From Nocardioides sp. (lineage in GTDB: Bacteria; Actinomycetota; Actinomycetes; Propionibacteriales; Nocardioidaceae), in assembly GCA_037045645.1 (NCBI GenBank), contig JBAOIH010000001.1:2229288-2293287 (forward strand): 64,000 bases of DNA, given 5' to 3'. Within the stretch, counting starts at the first letter, position 1, and each line of letters begins with the position of its first letter. Position numbers and translations under genes: made by a program. The notes under the pieces were generated by a model. The model did not search any database. It saw only the letters and a program-made list of their open reading frames with translations, and was not told the origin of the DNA. Below are positions 20,458 through 30,218 of the stretch, in pieces.

Positions 20458-21324
20458 TCAGGCGCTGCTGGCGAGCTTGTTCCAGTGGCGCAGCGACCGC
20501 ACCTCGAGCGCGTTGTGCCGATCACGGAAGACGCGCGAGGCCTCATGTCCGGGCCAGTTGGTCGGCAGGAACTGCTTGGGCAGGTCGGGGTCTAGGTAGG
20601 GGAAGCGCCGCCAGCTCTGGGTCAACGCAACTCGCTCCCGCAGGCAGTCGCGATCCGTGGGCGGATTGACGCTGCCGAAGGTGTCGATGAAGTGCTGGTA
20701 TTCGGCCGCGAGTTCGTCGAGGTCCCAGGCCCGCTCCACGAGCCGGCGCTCGTCGGTGAGCGGGCCGGGGGTGCCGATGAACATGTGGGCCTGATCGACC
20801 AGGTTCAGGCTGCGCACGACGTCGGCGACGTCTTCGGCGCGCTCCCAGTGCGGGGTCAACCACTCCCCCGGGACGGGCGAGCCGAGTCCGGCCCAGGTCA
20901 GTCGCGACTGCAGGTGGTGGCGCAGCTTGCGCTGCTTTTCCGGCACCGAGACCGAGAGCATCAGCCAGCGACCGTCCCAACTCGTGTCGCGGGCGTCCCA
21001 CCGAAAGACGCGCTGGTCACCGGCCTGCAGGGTGCGGAAACCGCCGGGGGTGATCGTCCACCGCACGCGGCGGCCGTCGCGTTCGGCCTCGATGAGACCG
21101 GTCTCGGAGGTGCGCTGGAGGGCCTTGCGGGCCGCATTGGGCTCGACGTCGAGGTCGGCCAGCGCCTTGAGCAGCGTCGAGGACCACACCGGGTCGAGCG
21201 AGGGCCACACGAACTCGCCGAGCAGCACCAGCAGCAGTGCGCGGGCACTGCTCTGCCGGGTCCCGGCGAGCGGCGCGCGGCTGTGGATGGCTGGCGTGGT
21301 CGTCACAGGAGGACGATACCCCAT
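20458..21324 (-). CDS. PaaX-family transcriptional regulator
   Basis: This 288-residue protein has the PaaX layout. An N-terminal winged helix (ARALLLVLLGEFVWPS; LKALADLDVEPNAARKALQR) is followed by the central and C-terminal PaaX domains (WLMLSVSVPEKQRKLRHHLQ; QSWRRFPYLDPDLP). PaaX repressors bind long spaced palindromes and sense an acyl/aryl-CoA. ATG 21324 lies inside a perfect inverted repeat and has no ribosome site. GTG 21306 is an alternative start, also without one. It probably controls the nearby acyl-CoA genes and itself. Confidence 0.8.
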   Translation of the reverse strand: MGYRPPVTTTPAIHSRAPLAGTRQSSARALLLVLLGEFVWPSLDPVWSSTLLKALADLDVEPNAARKALQRTSETGLIEAERDGRRVRWTITPGGFRTLQAGDQRVFRWDARDTSWDGRWLMLSVSVPEKQRKLRHHLQSRLTWAGLGSPVPGEWLTPHWERAEDVADVVRSLNLVDQAHMFIGTPGPLTDERRLVERAWDLDELAAEYQHFIDTFGSVNPPTDRDCLRERVALTQSWRRFPYLDPDLPKQFLPTNWPGHEASRVFRDRHNALEVRSLRHWNKLASSA

Positions 21325-21374
21325 CAGTGGAAGCAGTTGTCGCGCAGCAACGAAATAAGGTCCACTGATGGGGT
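21318..21374. promoter_or_regulatory. Long spaced inverted repeat, candidate operator
   Basis: ACCCCATCAGTGGA at 21318-21331 is repeated perfectly inverted at 21361-21374, with a 29-base spacer. It lies directly in front of the PaaX-like regulator and 15 bases after the SDR stop. The geometry (short half-sites, roughly 27-29 base gap) resembles PaaX operators, so autoregulation is likely. A weak terminator for the SDR gene is the alternative. Confidence 0.5.
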
Positions 21375-21389
21375 GACGACCTCGTCGCG

Positions 21390-22256
21390 TCAGGACGGCA
21401 GTACGCCTGCTCCCCAGCGATCGGGATGGGGGAACTCGAGGTCGCCCTCGGTCAGCACCTGAGCCATCCCGACTGCGGTCCATCCCCCGTCGCGCTGCCA
21501 CGTGGCAGCCGCCTGCGGGTGGGTCCAGACGGACAATACCGTCCCGTCGAACGACAGCACCTGACCATGGACGAAGTCGGCCTCCGGGCTCGCGAGATAG
21601 ACCGCGACGGGAGCGACGGTCTCGGGCGGGGGAAACGTCACTGCGTGTCCGACGTCGCCACCGGAAAAGACTGCGGTCATTTCGGTGGCGGCGACGGGAG
21701 CCAACGCGTTGACGCGGATGCCGAAGCGGTTGAGCTCCAGGTCCATGACCCGCGTCATGCCCACCACGCCCGCCTTGGCGGCGGAGTAGTTGGCCTGGCC
21801 GAACATGCCGAAGAGACCGGCTCCCGAGGTGACGTTGAGGATGCGGCCTCCGCCAGCGGATCGCATCTCCTGCGCCGCAGCCGAGCTGGTCGACCACGTG
21901 CCTCGTAGGTGGACACCCACCACGTCGTCGAACTCCTCGACGCTCATCCGGGTGAACGAGCGGTCGCGGGTGAAGCCGGCGTTGTTGACCAGCATCCCGA
22001 TGCCGCCGAAGGTGGAGACGCAGTGCGCGACGAGTGCGCGGGCCTCGGCGTCATCGGAGACCGACCCGACGAACCCGGTGGCGCGCCCACCGCCCTCCTC
22101 GATGAGCCCGACGGTCTCCCGGACCGCGCTCTCGGTGGTGCCGTTGACCACCACGCTCGCACCGGCCTGGGCCAGCGCAAGGGCGAAAGCTCGACCGAGC
22201 CCTCGCGACGAACCGGTCACCACGACCGGCATTTCGTCCAGCACGTGCTGCGTCAT
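21390..22256 (-). CDS. Short-chain dehydrogenase/reductase
   Basis: This 288-residue SDR has the cofactor motif TGSSRGLGRAF (residues ~15-25), the NNAG motif LVNNAGFT, and the catalytic Ser-Tyr-Lys set (NVTSGAGLFGMFGQ followed by NYSAAKAG). ATG 22256 is preceded by GGAGG. The C-terminal ~45 residues (after SFDGTVLSVWT) extend past the classic SDR core. It resembles 3-hydroxyacyl-CoA dehydrogenases of the multifunctional-enzyme type, which suits the operon. Confidence 0.87.
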   Translation of the reverse strand: MTQHVLDEMPVVVTGSSRGLGRAFALALAQAGASVVVNGTTESAVRETVGLIEEGGGRATGFVGSVSDDAEARALVAHCVSTFGGIGMLVNNAGFTRDRSFTRMSVEEFDDVVGVHLRGTWSTSSAAAQEMRSAGGGRILNVTSGAGLFGMFGQANYSAAKAGVVGMTRVMDLELNRFGIRVNALAPVAATEMTAVFSGGDVGHAVTFPPPETVAPVAVYLASPEADFVHGQVLSFDGTVLSVWTHPQAAATWQRDGGWTAVGMAQVLTEGDLEFPHPDRWGAGVLPS

Positions 22257-22412
22257 GACACCTCCAGGGTGGGCACGAGGGCCGCCTAATGCAACCGCTC
22301 CTTTGGTATGATACTACTAGAGAATATGCAGTTCACATGCGATGTATTGCAGAACAAGTGAACGCCGATTAGTCTAGACGGACATCTCCCTCCGATCAAC
22401 CCGGGAGCACAC
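22257..22412. promoter_or_regulatory. Divergent promoter region, SDR / enoyl-CoA hydratase
   Basis: This 156-bp region is distinctly AT-rich. It contains a small palindrome GTATGATAC (22306-22314) and an inverted pair GTTCAC (22331-22336) / GTGAAC (22358-22363) with a 21-base spacer. These are candidate sites for the PaaX- or TetR-type regulators nearby, but the half-sites are short. Confidence 0.4.
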
Positions 22413-23217
22413 ATGGCCACGTACGAATATCTGCTCACCCACGTCGAGGACGGCGTCGGCGTCATCCAGCTCAACCACCCGGAGAAGCGCAACGCCCTCG
22501 GCTGGGAAGCTTCACGAGGAGCTCATCGCAGCGTTGGAGGCGTGGCGATATGACGACGAGGTCGCCGCGGTGCTGCTCATCGGCACGGAGGAGATCTTCT
22601 GCGGCGGCTGGCGCCTCGACGTCCTCAGCGGCATCACCGGCGACGACCAGAAGCGGTTCACCGAGCTGGCCACCCGCCTGATGACCGACCTCACGGACTA
22701 CCGCAAGCCCACGATCGCCGGCGTCGCCGGTGTCGCCCCGGGCTATGGCATGGACCTGGCCAACATGTGCGACATCACGGTCGCGGCCGAGAACGCCTTC
22801 TTCGGCTCCACCCAGGTGAAATACGCCATGAACGGCTTCTACGGCGGGCTCATGCGCAAGGTGGGGCCGATGCGTGCTCGGCGCCTCTTCTTCACCGGTG
22901 ACCCGATCGACGTCCACGAGGCCTACCGCATCGGCATGGTCGACGAGGTGGTCCCCGTCGGCCACCTGCGTGAGCGCGCCCTCGCCGTCGCCAAGGAGGT
23001 CGCCGAGGCCGGCACCGAGCTGACCACGGTCCTCAAGGAGGTCGCCCTGCGCGCCACCACGATGGACCACGTGGCGGGCATCGCCTACGAGCTCCGCGTC
23101 ACCCACGACCTCACCCAGCGCCCGCTCTTCCACGAGCGCACTCCCGACGGCCTGAAGAAGCTCAAGTCCGGCTCGAGCCGCGCGACCGAGCGGGTTCGCA
23201 CGAGCGACCCGTCCTGA
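22413..23217 (+). CDS. Enoyl-CoA hydratase/isomerase family protein, second copy
   Basis: This ~267-residue crotonase-fold protein has the oxyanion-hole segments IFCGGWRLDVL and AGVAGVAPGYGMDLANM. It differs in its active-site loops from the hydratase at 12784. ATG 22413 has GGGAG upstream. The frame breaks at GAAGCTT (22506-22512). Removing one base gives ALGWELHEELIAALEAW and a span divisible by three. It is followed after 45 bases by the tandem TetR gene. Confidence 0.83.
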
Positions 23218-23262
23218 TCACCTAGGGTCTGGGCAGCCGACCCAGACATGAGGAGAACCTCG

Positions 23263-24436
23263 TTGACCCGCCGATCCACCGCCACTGCACGGCGCCCCAG
23301 CGACCGTGGCGCACAGATCGTCACGGCCGCCGCGACGCTGTTCCGCAAGCGGGGATTCGTCAACGTCTCCATGAAGGACGTGGCCGCCGAGGTCGGGGTC
23401 ACGGCCCCGGCGATCTATCGCCACTTCCCCGGCAAGGATGCGCTCCTGTCCGCCGCCATCGACTCCGGCCTGACCCAGGTCGAGTCGGTGGTGGCGGCGA
23501 GCACCACCCTCCGCGCACTCCTCGACGGGCTGGCCGAGGTCGCCGTCGAGCGCAGCGACCTGTGGATGCTCATCACCCGCGAGTCCGAGAACCTCCCCGA
23601 GGACCAGCGCCACCAGGTCCAACAGCGCTTCGCCGCGCTGAGGGACGCACTGGCCGGCCACCTCACCACGGCCCGTCCCCCGCTGTCCGAACCGGACCTC
23701 GACCTGCTCACCCGCGCCGTTCTGGCCGCCCTCGCAGCACCGGCCCAGTTCGGTCAGCGCCTCACGGGCAGGCGCTTGGCAACCGCCCTCGCAGCGATCA
23801 GCGCGACGATCTGCGAGATCGACGTACCGCATGCGACGGGGAGCGCGACCACGGCTGCTCACCGCAACCAGTTCGACGCCTCGCTCTCACGCCAGGAGGA
23901 GGTGCTCGCAGTCGCAGCGCGACTGTTCGCCGAGCGCGGCTACCAGAACGTCTCGCTGGCCGACATCGGCGCCGAGGCCGACATGGCGGGCCCGAGCCTC
24001 TATCACCACTTCGCCAGCAAGTCCGAGATCCTCCTCGGCGTCCTGCGGCGCTCGATCGACTGGATCGAGCTCGACCGCACGCGGTCGATCCGCGACAACG
24101 ACGAACCCGACATTGCGTTGCATCGACTCGTGGAGAAGCTACGTCGACATGGCCATGGCCACGCCCGACCTGTTCCGGGTGTTCACCAAGGAGGCCATCA
24201 ACCTGCGCGGGGCTGACCAGGAGTTCGCCCGCCGCGCACCACGCCAACTCGTGACCCACTGGACAGCGATGCTGCGCCGAGCCGAGCCCGCCCTCTCCGA
24301 GGGCGAGGCACAGACCCGCGTGACCGCCTGCCTGTCGGTGATCAACGAACTTGCCCCGGCACGCCGGCACGCCCAGCAGCACGACCACCCCGAGCGACTG
24401 GCCAGCATCGCGATGGCGGTGCTGCTCGGCCGCTGA
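23263..24436 (+). CDS. Tandem TetR-type regulator with two DNA-binding domains
   Basis: This ~390-residue protein carries two complete TetR N-terminal helix-turn-helix units. The first (ATLFRKRGFVNVSMKDVA, VTAPAIYRHFPGKDALL) lies at ~residues 20-60. The second (ARLFAERGYQNVSLADIG, MAGPSLYHHFASKSEIL) lies at ~215-260. Each is followed by a ligand-domain-like helical region. I prefer TTG 23263 because AGGAGA sits just upstream; an ATG at 23248 is in frame. The frame breaks at GAAGCT (24135-24140), and removing one base gives a continuous protein and a span divisible by three. Such tandem TetRs occur in actinobacterial lipid catabolism clusters and probably sense an acyl-CoA. Confidence 0.82.
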
Positions 24437-24466
24437 GCGCGGCAGCCGCCGCTTCGGGACCGGGGC

Positions 24467-25634
24467 TCACAGGCCCAGGTCGCGGCCGATGATCTCCTTC
24501 ATGATCTCCGTCGTGCCACCGAAGATCGTCTGCACGCGGGCGTCGGCATAGGACCGGCTGATGTCGTACTCGGTCATGAAGCCGTAGCCGCCGTGCAACT
24601 GCAGGCACTGCGCGGCGACGAGGTTCTGCAGCTCGGTGGTCCACCACTTCGCCTTGGCAGCGCGCGGCGCGGTGAGCCGGCCGGCGACCAGGTCCTCGAC
24701 GCAGGTGTCGACGAAGGTCCGGGCGACCTCCACCTCGGTGGCCAGCTCGGCCAGCACGAAGCGGGAGTTCTGGAAGGAGCCGATCGGCTGCCCGAAGGCA
24801 GTGCGCTCCTTGACGTAGGCCAGCGTGCGCTCGAGCATGCCCTCGCAGGCTCCGACGGCAGTCGCGGCCAGCGACATCCGCTCCTTCGGGAGGTTGCGCA
24901 CCAGGCTCAGGAAGCCGCTGCCCTCCTCGCCGAGCAGGTTGGCGACTGGGACGCGGACGTCGGTGAAGCTCAGCTCGCTGGTGTCCTGGGCGTGCAGGCC
25001 GAGCTTGTCGAGGTTGCGCCCACGCTCGAAGCCGGGCATGCCGCGCTCGACGACGAGCAGCGAGAGGCCCTTGTGGGGGTGCTCGCTGGTGCGGGCGGCG
25101 ACGACGACGAGGTCGGCGTTCTGCCCGTTGGTGATGAAGGTCTTGGCGCCGTTGAGGACATAGTCGGCGCCGTCGAAACGGGCAGTCGTACGGATGCCGG
25201 CGAGGTCGCTGCCGGTGCCCGGCTCGGTCATCGCGATGGCCGAGACCAGCTCACCGTTGACGAGGCCGGGCAGCCAGCGCCGCTTCTGCTCGTCGTTGGT
25301 GAGGTCGAGGAAGTAGGGTCCCAGCACGTCGTTCTGCAGGGAGATGCCCAGGCCGCAACCCATCAGGTTGGCACGGGCGAACTCCTCGTCCAGGATCATG
25401 TTGAACCTGAAGTCGTCCATGTCCGAGCCGCCGAACTCCTCCCCTGCCGGGAACATCAGCATTCCCTGCGACCCGGCAGCGGTGAAGAAGCTCGCGGTCC
25501 ACGACCTTCTGCTCGGCCCAGCGGTCGGCGTGCGGCCGGACCTCGCGCTCGATGAAGGTGCGGACCAGCCCGCGGAACTCCTCGTGGTGCTCCTCGAAGA
25601 TCCGGCGTGGGGCGAAGTTCAGCGACTCGGACAT
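24467..25634 (-). CDS. Acyl-CoA dehydrogenase (FadE-like)
   Basis: This ~388-residue FAD-dependent acyl-CoA dehydrogenase has MTEPGTGSDLAGI and NGAKTFITNGQNADL in the middle domain and the C-terminal HGGYGFMTEYDISRSYADA and IFGGTTEIMKEIIGRDL. It introduces the alpha-beta double bond. ATG 25634 is preferred; GTG 25643, overlapping the FadB stop, is an alternative. The frame breaks at GAAGCTC (25487-25493). Removing one base gives DRELFTAAGSQGMLMFP and a span divisible by three. It is translated after FadB and FadA in one operon. Confidence 0.87.
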
Positions 25635-25639
25635 GGTGA

Positions 25640-27796
25640 TCACTCGTAGGTCTTGCCGTCAGCGGCGAGCTGGCGCAACGACGCAGGCGAGTCGAAGCGC
25701 CGGCCATACTTCGCGGCGAGCTCGTCGGCACGTGCGACGAACCCTGCCGGGCCGCCTTCATACTGGTTGATGTGCTGGAGCACGCCACCGGTCCAGCCGG
25801 GATAGCCGATGCCGAGCACCGAGCCGACGTTGGCGTCGGTGATGGTGCGCAGCACGCCCTCGTCGAGGCAGCGCATGGTGTCGATGCTCTCGGTGAACAG
25901 CAGGCGGTCCTGGATGTCCTGGACACTGACGGCGTCCTCGACGACGGGATACATGTCGGCGAGCACGGGCGAGAGCCCCTGCTTGCGACCGTCGACGTAG
26001 TCGTAGAAGCCGGCGCCCTTCGAGCGACCGGGGCGACCCGCCTCGATCATCGTCTCCAGGACGGCGCGCCCGGGGTGGCGGTCGGCCGGGTCCTCGTTGC
26101 GTGCCGCAGCAGCCTGGTCATAGATGTCGCGCAGCAGCGTGAGGGTGAGCTCGTCGACCAGCGCGAGCGGCCCGACGGGATAGCCCGCCATGGTCGCCGC
26201 GCGCTCGATGACGGCCGGGTCCACGCCCTCACCGACGGCCGCGATGGCCTCCAGCACGTATTGCACGATGACGCGGGTGGTGAAGAAGCCCGGGCTGTCG
26301 TTGACCACGATCGGCACCTTGCCGATCTGGTGGGAGATGTCGAGCGCCTTGGCCAGGGTGGCGTCGGACGTCTTGTCACCGACGACGATCTCCAGCAGCG
26401 GCATCCGGTCGACCGGCGAGAAGAAGTGCAGCCCGATGAAGTCCTCCGGACGGCTCACTCCCGTCGCCAGGTCGGTGATCGGCAGCGTCGAGGTGTTGGA
26501 CCCCAGGACGGCGTCGGCGTTGACGTGGCCCTCGAGCTCGGCGAAGACGCTGCGCTTGAGGTCGGGGTTCTCGAAGACGGCCTCGATGACCAGGTCGGAG
26601 CCCTGGGTCCGGGTCATGTCGTCAGTGGGCAGGATGCGGGCCAGGATGGCGTCGCGCTGCTCCTCCGAGACCCGGCCCGAGGAGACCTGCTTGTCGAGCA
26701 CCTTGGCCGCATAGCCCTTGCCGCGCTCCGCGCCTTCCTGGCTGACGTCCTTGAGCACGACCTCGATGCCGGCCTTGGCACACACGAACGCGATGGCCGC
26801 GCCCATCATGCCCGCGCCGATGACCGACACCTTGGAGGCCTGGTGGGCGGGGTAGCCCTCCGGACGCCCTGCACCCTTGCGGATGCGCTGCATGTCGAAG
26901 AACGACGACTTGATGATGTTGTGCGAGATCTGGCTGCAGATCAGCTCGGTGCAATAGCGCGTCTCGATGTCGAGCGCAGTGTCGATGTCGACCTGTGCGC
27001 CCTCAACCGCCGCGGCCAGCACGTTGAGCTGGGCCGGGGCCGGCGAGCCGCGGAACTGCTTGCGCAGCACGGCAGGCATGACCGGCAGGACGGCCGCGAC
27101 CTTCGGGCTGTCCGGTGCGCCGCCGGGAATCGTGAAGCCGGGCTGGTCCCAGGGCTTGCTCGCCTCGGGGTTGGCCTTGATCCAGGCCAGCGCGGCCGGC
27201 CACAGCTCGTCCTCGGAGGACACGACCTCGTCGACGAGACCGGCCTCGAGTGCCTTCCGGGAGCCGTACGTCCGACCCGTCAGGAGGACGGTCTCGAGCG
27301 CCCGCTGCAGGCCGAACATGCGGACCGTACGGGCCACTCCGCCCGCTCCGGGCAGCAGACCCAGGGTCGTCTCGGGCAGTCCTACCTTGAGGCCCGGGCG
27401 GTCGACGGCGACGCGGTGGTGGGCGGCGAGGGCGATCTCGTAGCCGCCGCCGAGAGCCGAGCCGTTGATGGCGGCGACGACGGGGACGCCGAGCTTCTCG
27501 AGGCGACGCAGCGGCTGCTTGACCTGGGTCAGCAGGTCGTAGATCTCCTGGGCGTCGTCCGTGGTCGCGTTCATCATCAGCTCGAGGTCGCCACCGGCGA
27601 AGAAGGTGTCCTTCGCCGAGGCGATCACGACGCCGGTGATCGACTCGCGCTCGGCCTCGAGGCGGTCGACGGCCGGGCCGAGCGCCTGGCGGAACGCCTC
27701 GTCCATCGTGTTGGCGCGCTTGCCCGGGGCGTCCATCGTCAGCACGACGACGCCGTCGGAGTTCTGCTCCCAGTGGAAGTAGTCAGGGGTGGTCAT
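25640..27796 (-). CDS. Fatty-acid oxidation multifunctional enzyme (FadB-like)
   Basis: This 718-residue protein has an N-terminal enoyl-CoA hydratase domain (GGDLELMMNATT, AINGSALGGGYEIAL; residues ~1-270). It is followed by a 3-hydroxyacyl-CoA dehydrogenase domain with Rossmann motif VIGAGMMGAAIAFV (~residue 325) and HFFSPVDRMPLLEIV, then a C-terminal dehydrogenase repeat. It catalyses hydration and oxidation of enoyl-CoA. ATG 27796 has CAGGAG upstream. It lies 34 bases after the thiolase. Confidence 0.93.
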   Translation of the reverse strand: MTTPDYFHWEQNSDGVVVLTMDAPGKRANTMDEAFRQALGPAVDRLEAERESITGVVIASAKDTFFAGGDLELMMNATTDDAQEIYDLLTQVKQPLRRLEKLGVPVVAAINGSALGGGYEIALAAHHRVAVDRPGLKVGLPETTLGLLPGAGGVARTVRMFGLQRALETVLLTGRTYGSRKALEAGLVDEVVSSEDELWPAALAWIKANPEASKPWDQPGFTIPGGAPDSPKVAAVLPVMPAVLRKQFRGSPAPAQLNVLAAAVEGAQVDIDTALDIETRYCTELICSQISHNIIKSSFFDMQRIRKGAGRPEGYPAHQASKVSVIGAGMMGAAIAFVCAKAGIEVVLKDVSQEGAERGKGYAAKVLDKQVSSGRVSEEQRDAILARILPTDDMTRTQGSDLVIEAVFENPDLKRSVFAELEGHVNADAVLGSNTSTLPITDLATGVSRPEDFIGLHFFSPVDRMPLLEIVVGDKTSDATLAKALDISHQIGKVPIVVNDSPGFFTTRVIVQYVLEAIAAVGEGVDPAVIERAATMAGYPVGPLALVDELTLTLLRDIYDQAAAARNEDPADRHPGRAVLETMIEAGRPGRSKGAGFYDYVDGRKQGLSPVLADMYPVVEDAVSVQDIQDRLLFTESIDTMRCLDEGVLRTITDANVGSVLGIGYPGWTGGVLQHINQYEGGPAGFVARADELAAKYGRRFDSPASLRQLAADGKTYE

Positions 27797-27830
27797 CTGG
27801 ATCTCCTGGTCCTGTGGTGTCAGTCGCGGT

Positions 27831-29042
27831 TCAGACGCGTTCGATGAGGGTGGCGATGCCCATGCCGCCGCCGATGCAGAGCGTGACCACGGCCCGGCGC
27901 AGGTCCTGGCGCTCGAGCTCGTCGACGACCGTGCCGACGAGCATCGCGCCGGTGGCACCCAGCGGGTGACCCATGGCGATCGCACCGCCGTTGACGTTGA
28001 GCTTCTCGTCGGGGATCGAGAAGTCCTTCTGGTACTTGAGGACCACGGACGCGAAGGCCTCGTTGATCTCGAACAGGTCGATGTCGTCGGGGGTGAGGCC
28101 GGCGGTGTCGAGCAGCTTCTGCGTGGCCGGCGTCGGGCCGGTGAGCATGATCGTCGGGTCGGCACCCGAGGTGGCCGATGCCACGACGCGGGCGCGCGGG
28201 GTGAGACCGATGCGCTCGCCGATCTGCTCGCTGCCGATGAGCACCAGGGCCGCGCCGTCGACGATGCCGGAGGAGTTGCCGGCATGGTGCACGTGGTTGA
28301 CCGCGGTGACGGCCGGGAAGCGCTGCATGGCGACGTCGTCGAAGCCCATCGCACCCATGCCGGCGAACGCGGGCTTGAGGCCGGAAAGGCTCTCGATGGT
28401 CGCGCCTGGACGCATGTGCTCGTCACGGTCGAGCAGGAGCAGGCCGTTGCGGTCGGTGACCGGAACGATCGACTTGGCGAAGTGGCCACCGCTCCACGCG
28501 GCGGCCGCGCGCTCCTGGCTCCGAACGGCATAGGCGTCGACGTCCTCGCGGCTGAAGCCCTCGATCGTCGCGATCAGGTCGGCACTGACACCCTGCGGGA
28601 TGTAGTGGGTCTCGTAGTTGGTCTCGGGGTCGAACATCAGCGCGCCGCCGTCCGAGCCGAGCGGGATGCGCGACATGGACTCGACGCCGCCGGCGACGAT
28701 AAGCCGGTCCCAGCCGGATACGACCTTCTGGGCTCCGGTGTTGACGGCCTCGAGGCCGGAGCCGCAGAAGCGGTTGAGCTGGAGCCCTGCGACGGTGGGG
28801 TTGAGGCCGGCCTTGAGGGCGGCGGACCGTGCGATCACCGAGCCCTGGTCACCGACCGGCGAGACCACGCCGAGGACGACGTCGTCGATGGCGTCGGTGT
28901 CGAGGTCGGGGTGGCGGGCGCGCAACTCGTCGATGAGCCCCACCACCAGGGAGATCGGCTTAGTGCCGTGCAGCGAGCCATTGGCCTTGCCACGGCCGCG
29001 CGGGGTGCGGAACGCGTCATAGATGAACGCCTGGGTTGTCAT
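27831..29042 (-). CDS. Acetyl-CoA acyltransferase (thiolase, FadA-like)
   Basis: This 403-residue thiolase has the acyl-binding cysteine in LNRFCGSGLEAVN (~residue 90), histidine in NVNGGAIAMGHPLGATG, and the second cysteine in VVTLCIGGGMGIATLIE. It cleaves 3-ketoacyl-CoA with CoA. ATG 29042 is the first codon of the minus-strand thiolase-FadB-dehydrogenase operon. The frame is open antisense far upstream, which I ignore. Confidence 0.93.
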   Translation of the reverse strand: MTTQAFIYDAFRTPRGRGKANGSLHGTKPISLVVGLIDELRARHPDLDTDAIDDVVLGVVSPVGDQGSVIARSAALKAGLNPTVAGLQLNRFCGSGLEAVNTGAQKVVSGWDRLIVAGGVESMSRIPLGSDGGALMFDPETNYETHYIPQGVSADLIATIEGFSREDVDAYAVRSQERAAAAWSGGHFAKSIVPVTDRNGLLLLDRDEHMRPGATIESLSGLKPAFAGMGAMGFDDVAMQRFPAVTAVNHVHHAGNSSGIVDGAALVLIGSEQIGERIGLTPRARVVASATSGADPTIMLTGPTPATQKLLDTAGLTPDDIDLFEINEAFASVVLKYQKDFSIPDEKLNVNGGAIAMGHPLGATGAMLVGTVVDELERQDLRRAVVTLCIGGGMGIATLIERV

Positions 29043-29088
29043 CGGCGAGTCCTTTGAGTCTTGGGGCCACTCTGGCCGGACGATCAGG

Positions 29089-29183
29089 AAGTGAATCATA
29101 ACTAGGGCACACCATGACTCGTCAAGCCCTGGCAACATGAGGCTCTGAGCGTGAAATCTGGTCCGAAAGTGAATCTTGATTAG
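29089..29183. promoter_or_regulatory. Pair of 17-bp direct repeats in the divergent fadA promoter
   Basis: AAGTGAATCATAACTAG (29089-29105) and AAGTGAATCTTGATTAG (29167-29183) match at 14 of 17 positions and lie in the AT-rich gap between the thiolase and the nitronate-monooxygenase-like gene. Two spaced copies of one motif suggest a regulator binding site for one or both promoters. Confidence 0.45.
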
Positions 29184-29243
29184 TTTCGCAGTTCGGGGTA
29201 GCGTTCTGCCACCGCAAGTGAGCCACGAGAGGAAGTGCCCGTG

Positions 29244-30218
29244 ATGAAGACCCCCTTCACAGAGGCGTTCGGCGTCCGCTACCCGATCGTCCAGGGCGGC
29301 ATGCAGTGGGTCGGCCGGGCCGAGCTCGTCGCCGCCGTCGCCGAGGCCGGCGCGCTCGGCATGATCACGGCGCTGACGCAGCCCACGCCAGAGGACCTGG
29401 CCAAGGAGATCGCTCGCACCAGGGAGATGACCGATCAACCGTTCGGCGTCAACCTGACGATCCTGCCGACGATCAACCCCCCGCCCTACGACGAATACCG
29501 CCACGTCATCGCCGACTCCGGCGTCAAGATCGTGGAGACGGCCGGGTCCAACCCCGAGCCGCACATGGACTTCTTCAACGCCCACGACATCAAGGTCCTG
29601 CACAAGTGCACGAGCGTGCGCCACGCGGTCAAGGCCGAGAAGGTCGGCGTCGCCGGCGTCAGCATCGACGGCTTCGAGTGCGCCGGTCACCCCGGCGAGG
29701 ACGACATCCCGGGTCTGGTCCTGATCCCTGCCGCAGCCGACCAGCTGACCATCCCGTTCATCGCCTCGGGCGGTTTCGCCGACGGCCGCGGCCTGGTCGC
29801 CGCGCTCGCGTTGGGCGCCCACGGCGTCAACATGGGCACCCGCTTCATGTGCGCCGCCGAGTCCCCCATCCACGAGCAGGTCAAGAAGGCCATCGTCAAC
29901 GCCGACGAGCGCCACACCGACCTGATCTTCCGCACCCTGCGCAACACCGCGCGGGTGGCGAAGAACTCGGTGAGTGAGGAGGTCGTACGGATCCTCGACG
30001 ACGGCGGCGACTTCGCTGCAGTCCGCGAGCTCGTCTCCGGCGCTCGGGGCCGCACGGTCTATGAGACCGGCGACGTCGAGGCAGGCATCTGGACCGTCGG
30101 CATGGTGCAGGGCATCATCAACGACATCCCGACCTGCGCCGACCTGGTCAGCCGCATCGTCGACGACGCCGACGCGTTGATCGCGTCGCTGTCGCGCTTC
30201 GCCTCGGCCTCAGCGTGA
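29244..30218 (+). CDS. Nitronate monooxygenase-like FMN protein
   Basis: This 324-residue TIM-barrel flavoprotein of the NMO/2-nitropropane dioxygenase family has YPIVQGGMQWVGRAELVAAV at the N-terminus and an FMN phosphate-binding part IASGGFADGRGLVAALALG with GTRFMCAAES. ATG 29244 follows AGAGGAA; a GTG at 29235 is less well placed. Members near beta-oxidation genes often have unknown substrates, so true nitronate oxidation is not proven. It is followed by the SnoaL gene with a GTGA overlap. Confidence 0.85.
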   Translation: MKTPFTEAFGVRYPIVQGGMQWVGRAELVAAVAEAGALGMITALTQPTPEDLAKEIARTREMTDQPFGVNLTILPTINPPPYDEYRHVIADSGVKIVETAGSNPEPHMDFFNAHDIKVLHKCTSVRHAVKAEKVGVAGVSIDGFECAGHPGEDDIPGLVLIPAAADQLTIPFIASGGFADGRGLVAALALGAHGVNMGTRFMCAAESPIHEQVKKAIVNADERHTDLIFRTLRNTARVAKNSVSEEVVRILDDGGDFAAVRELVSGARGRTVYETGDVEAGIWTVGMVQGIINDIPTCADLVSRIVDDADALIASLSRFASASA

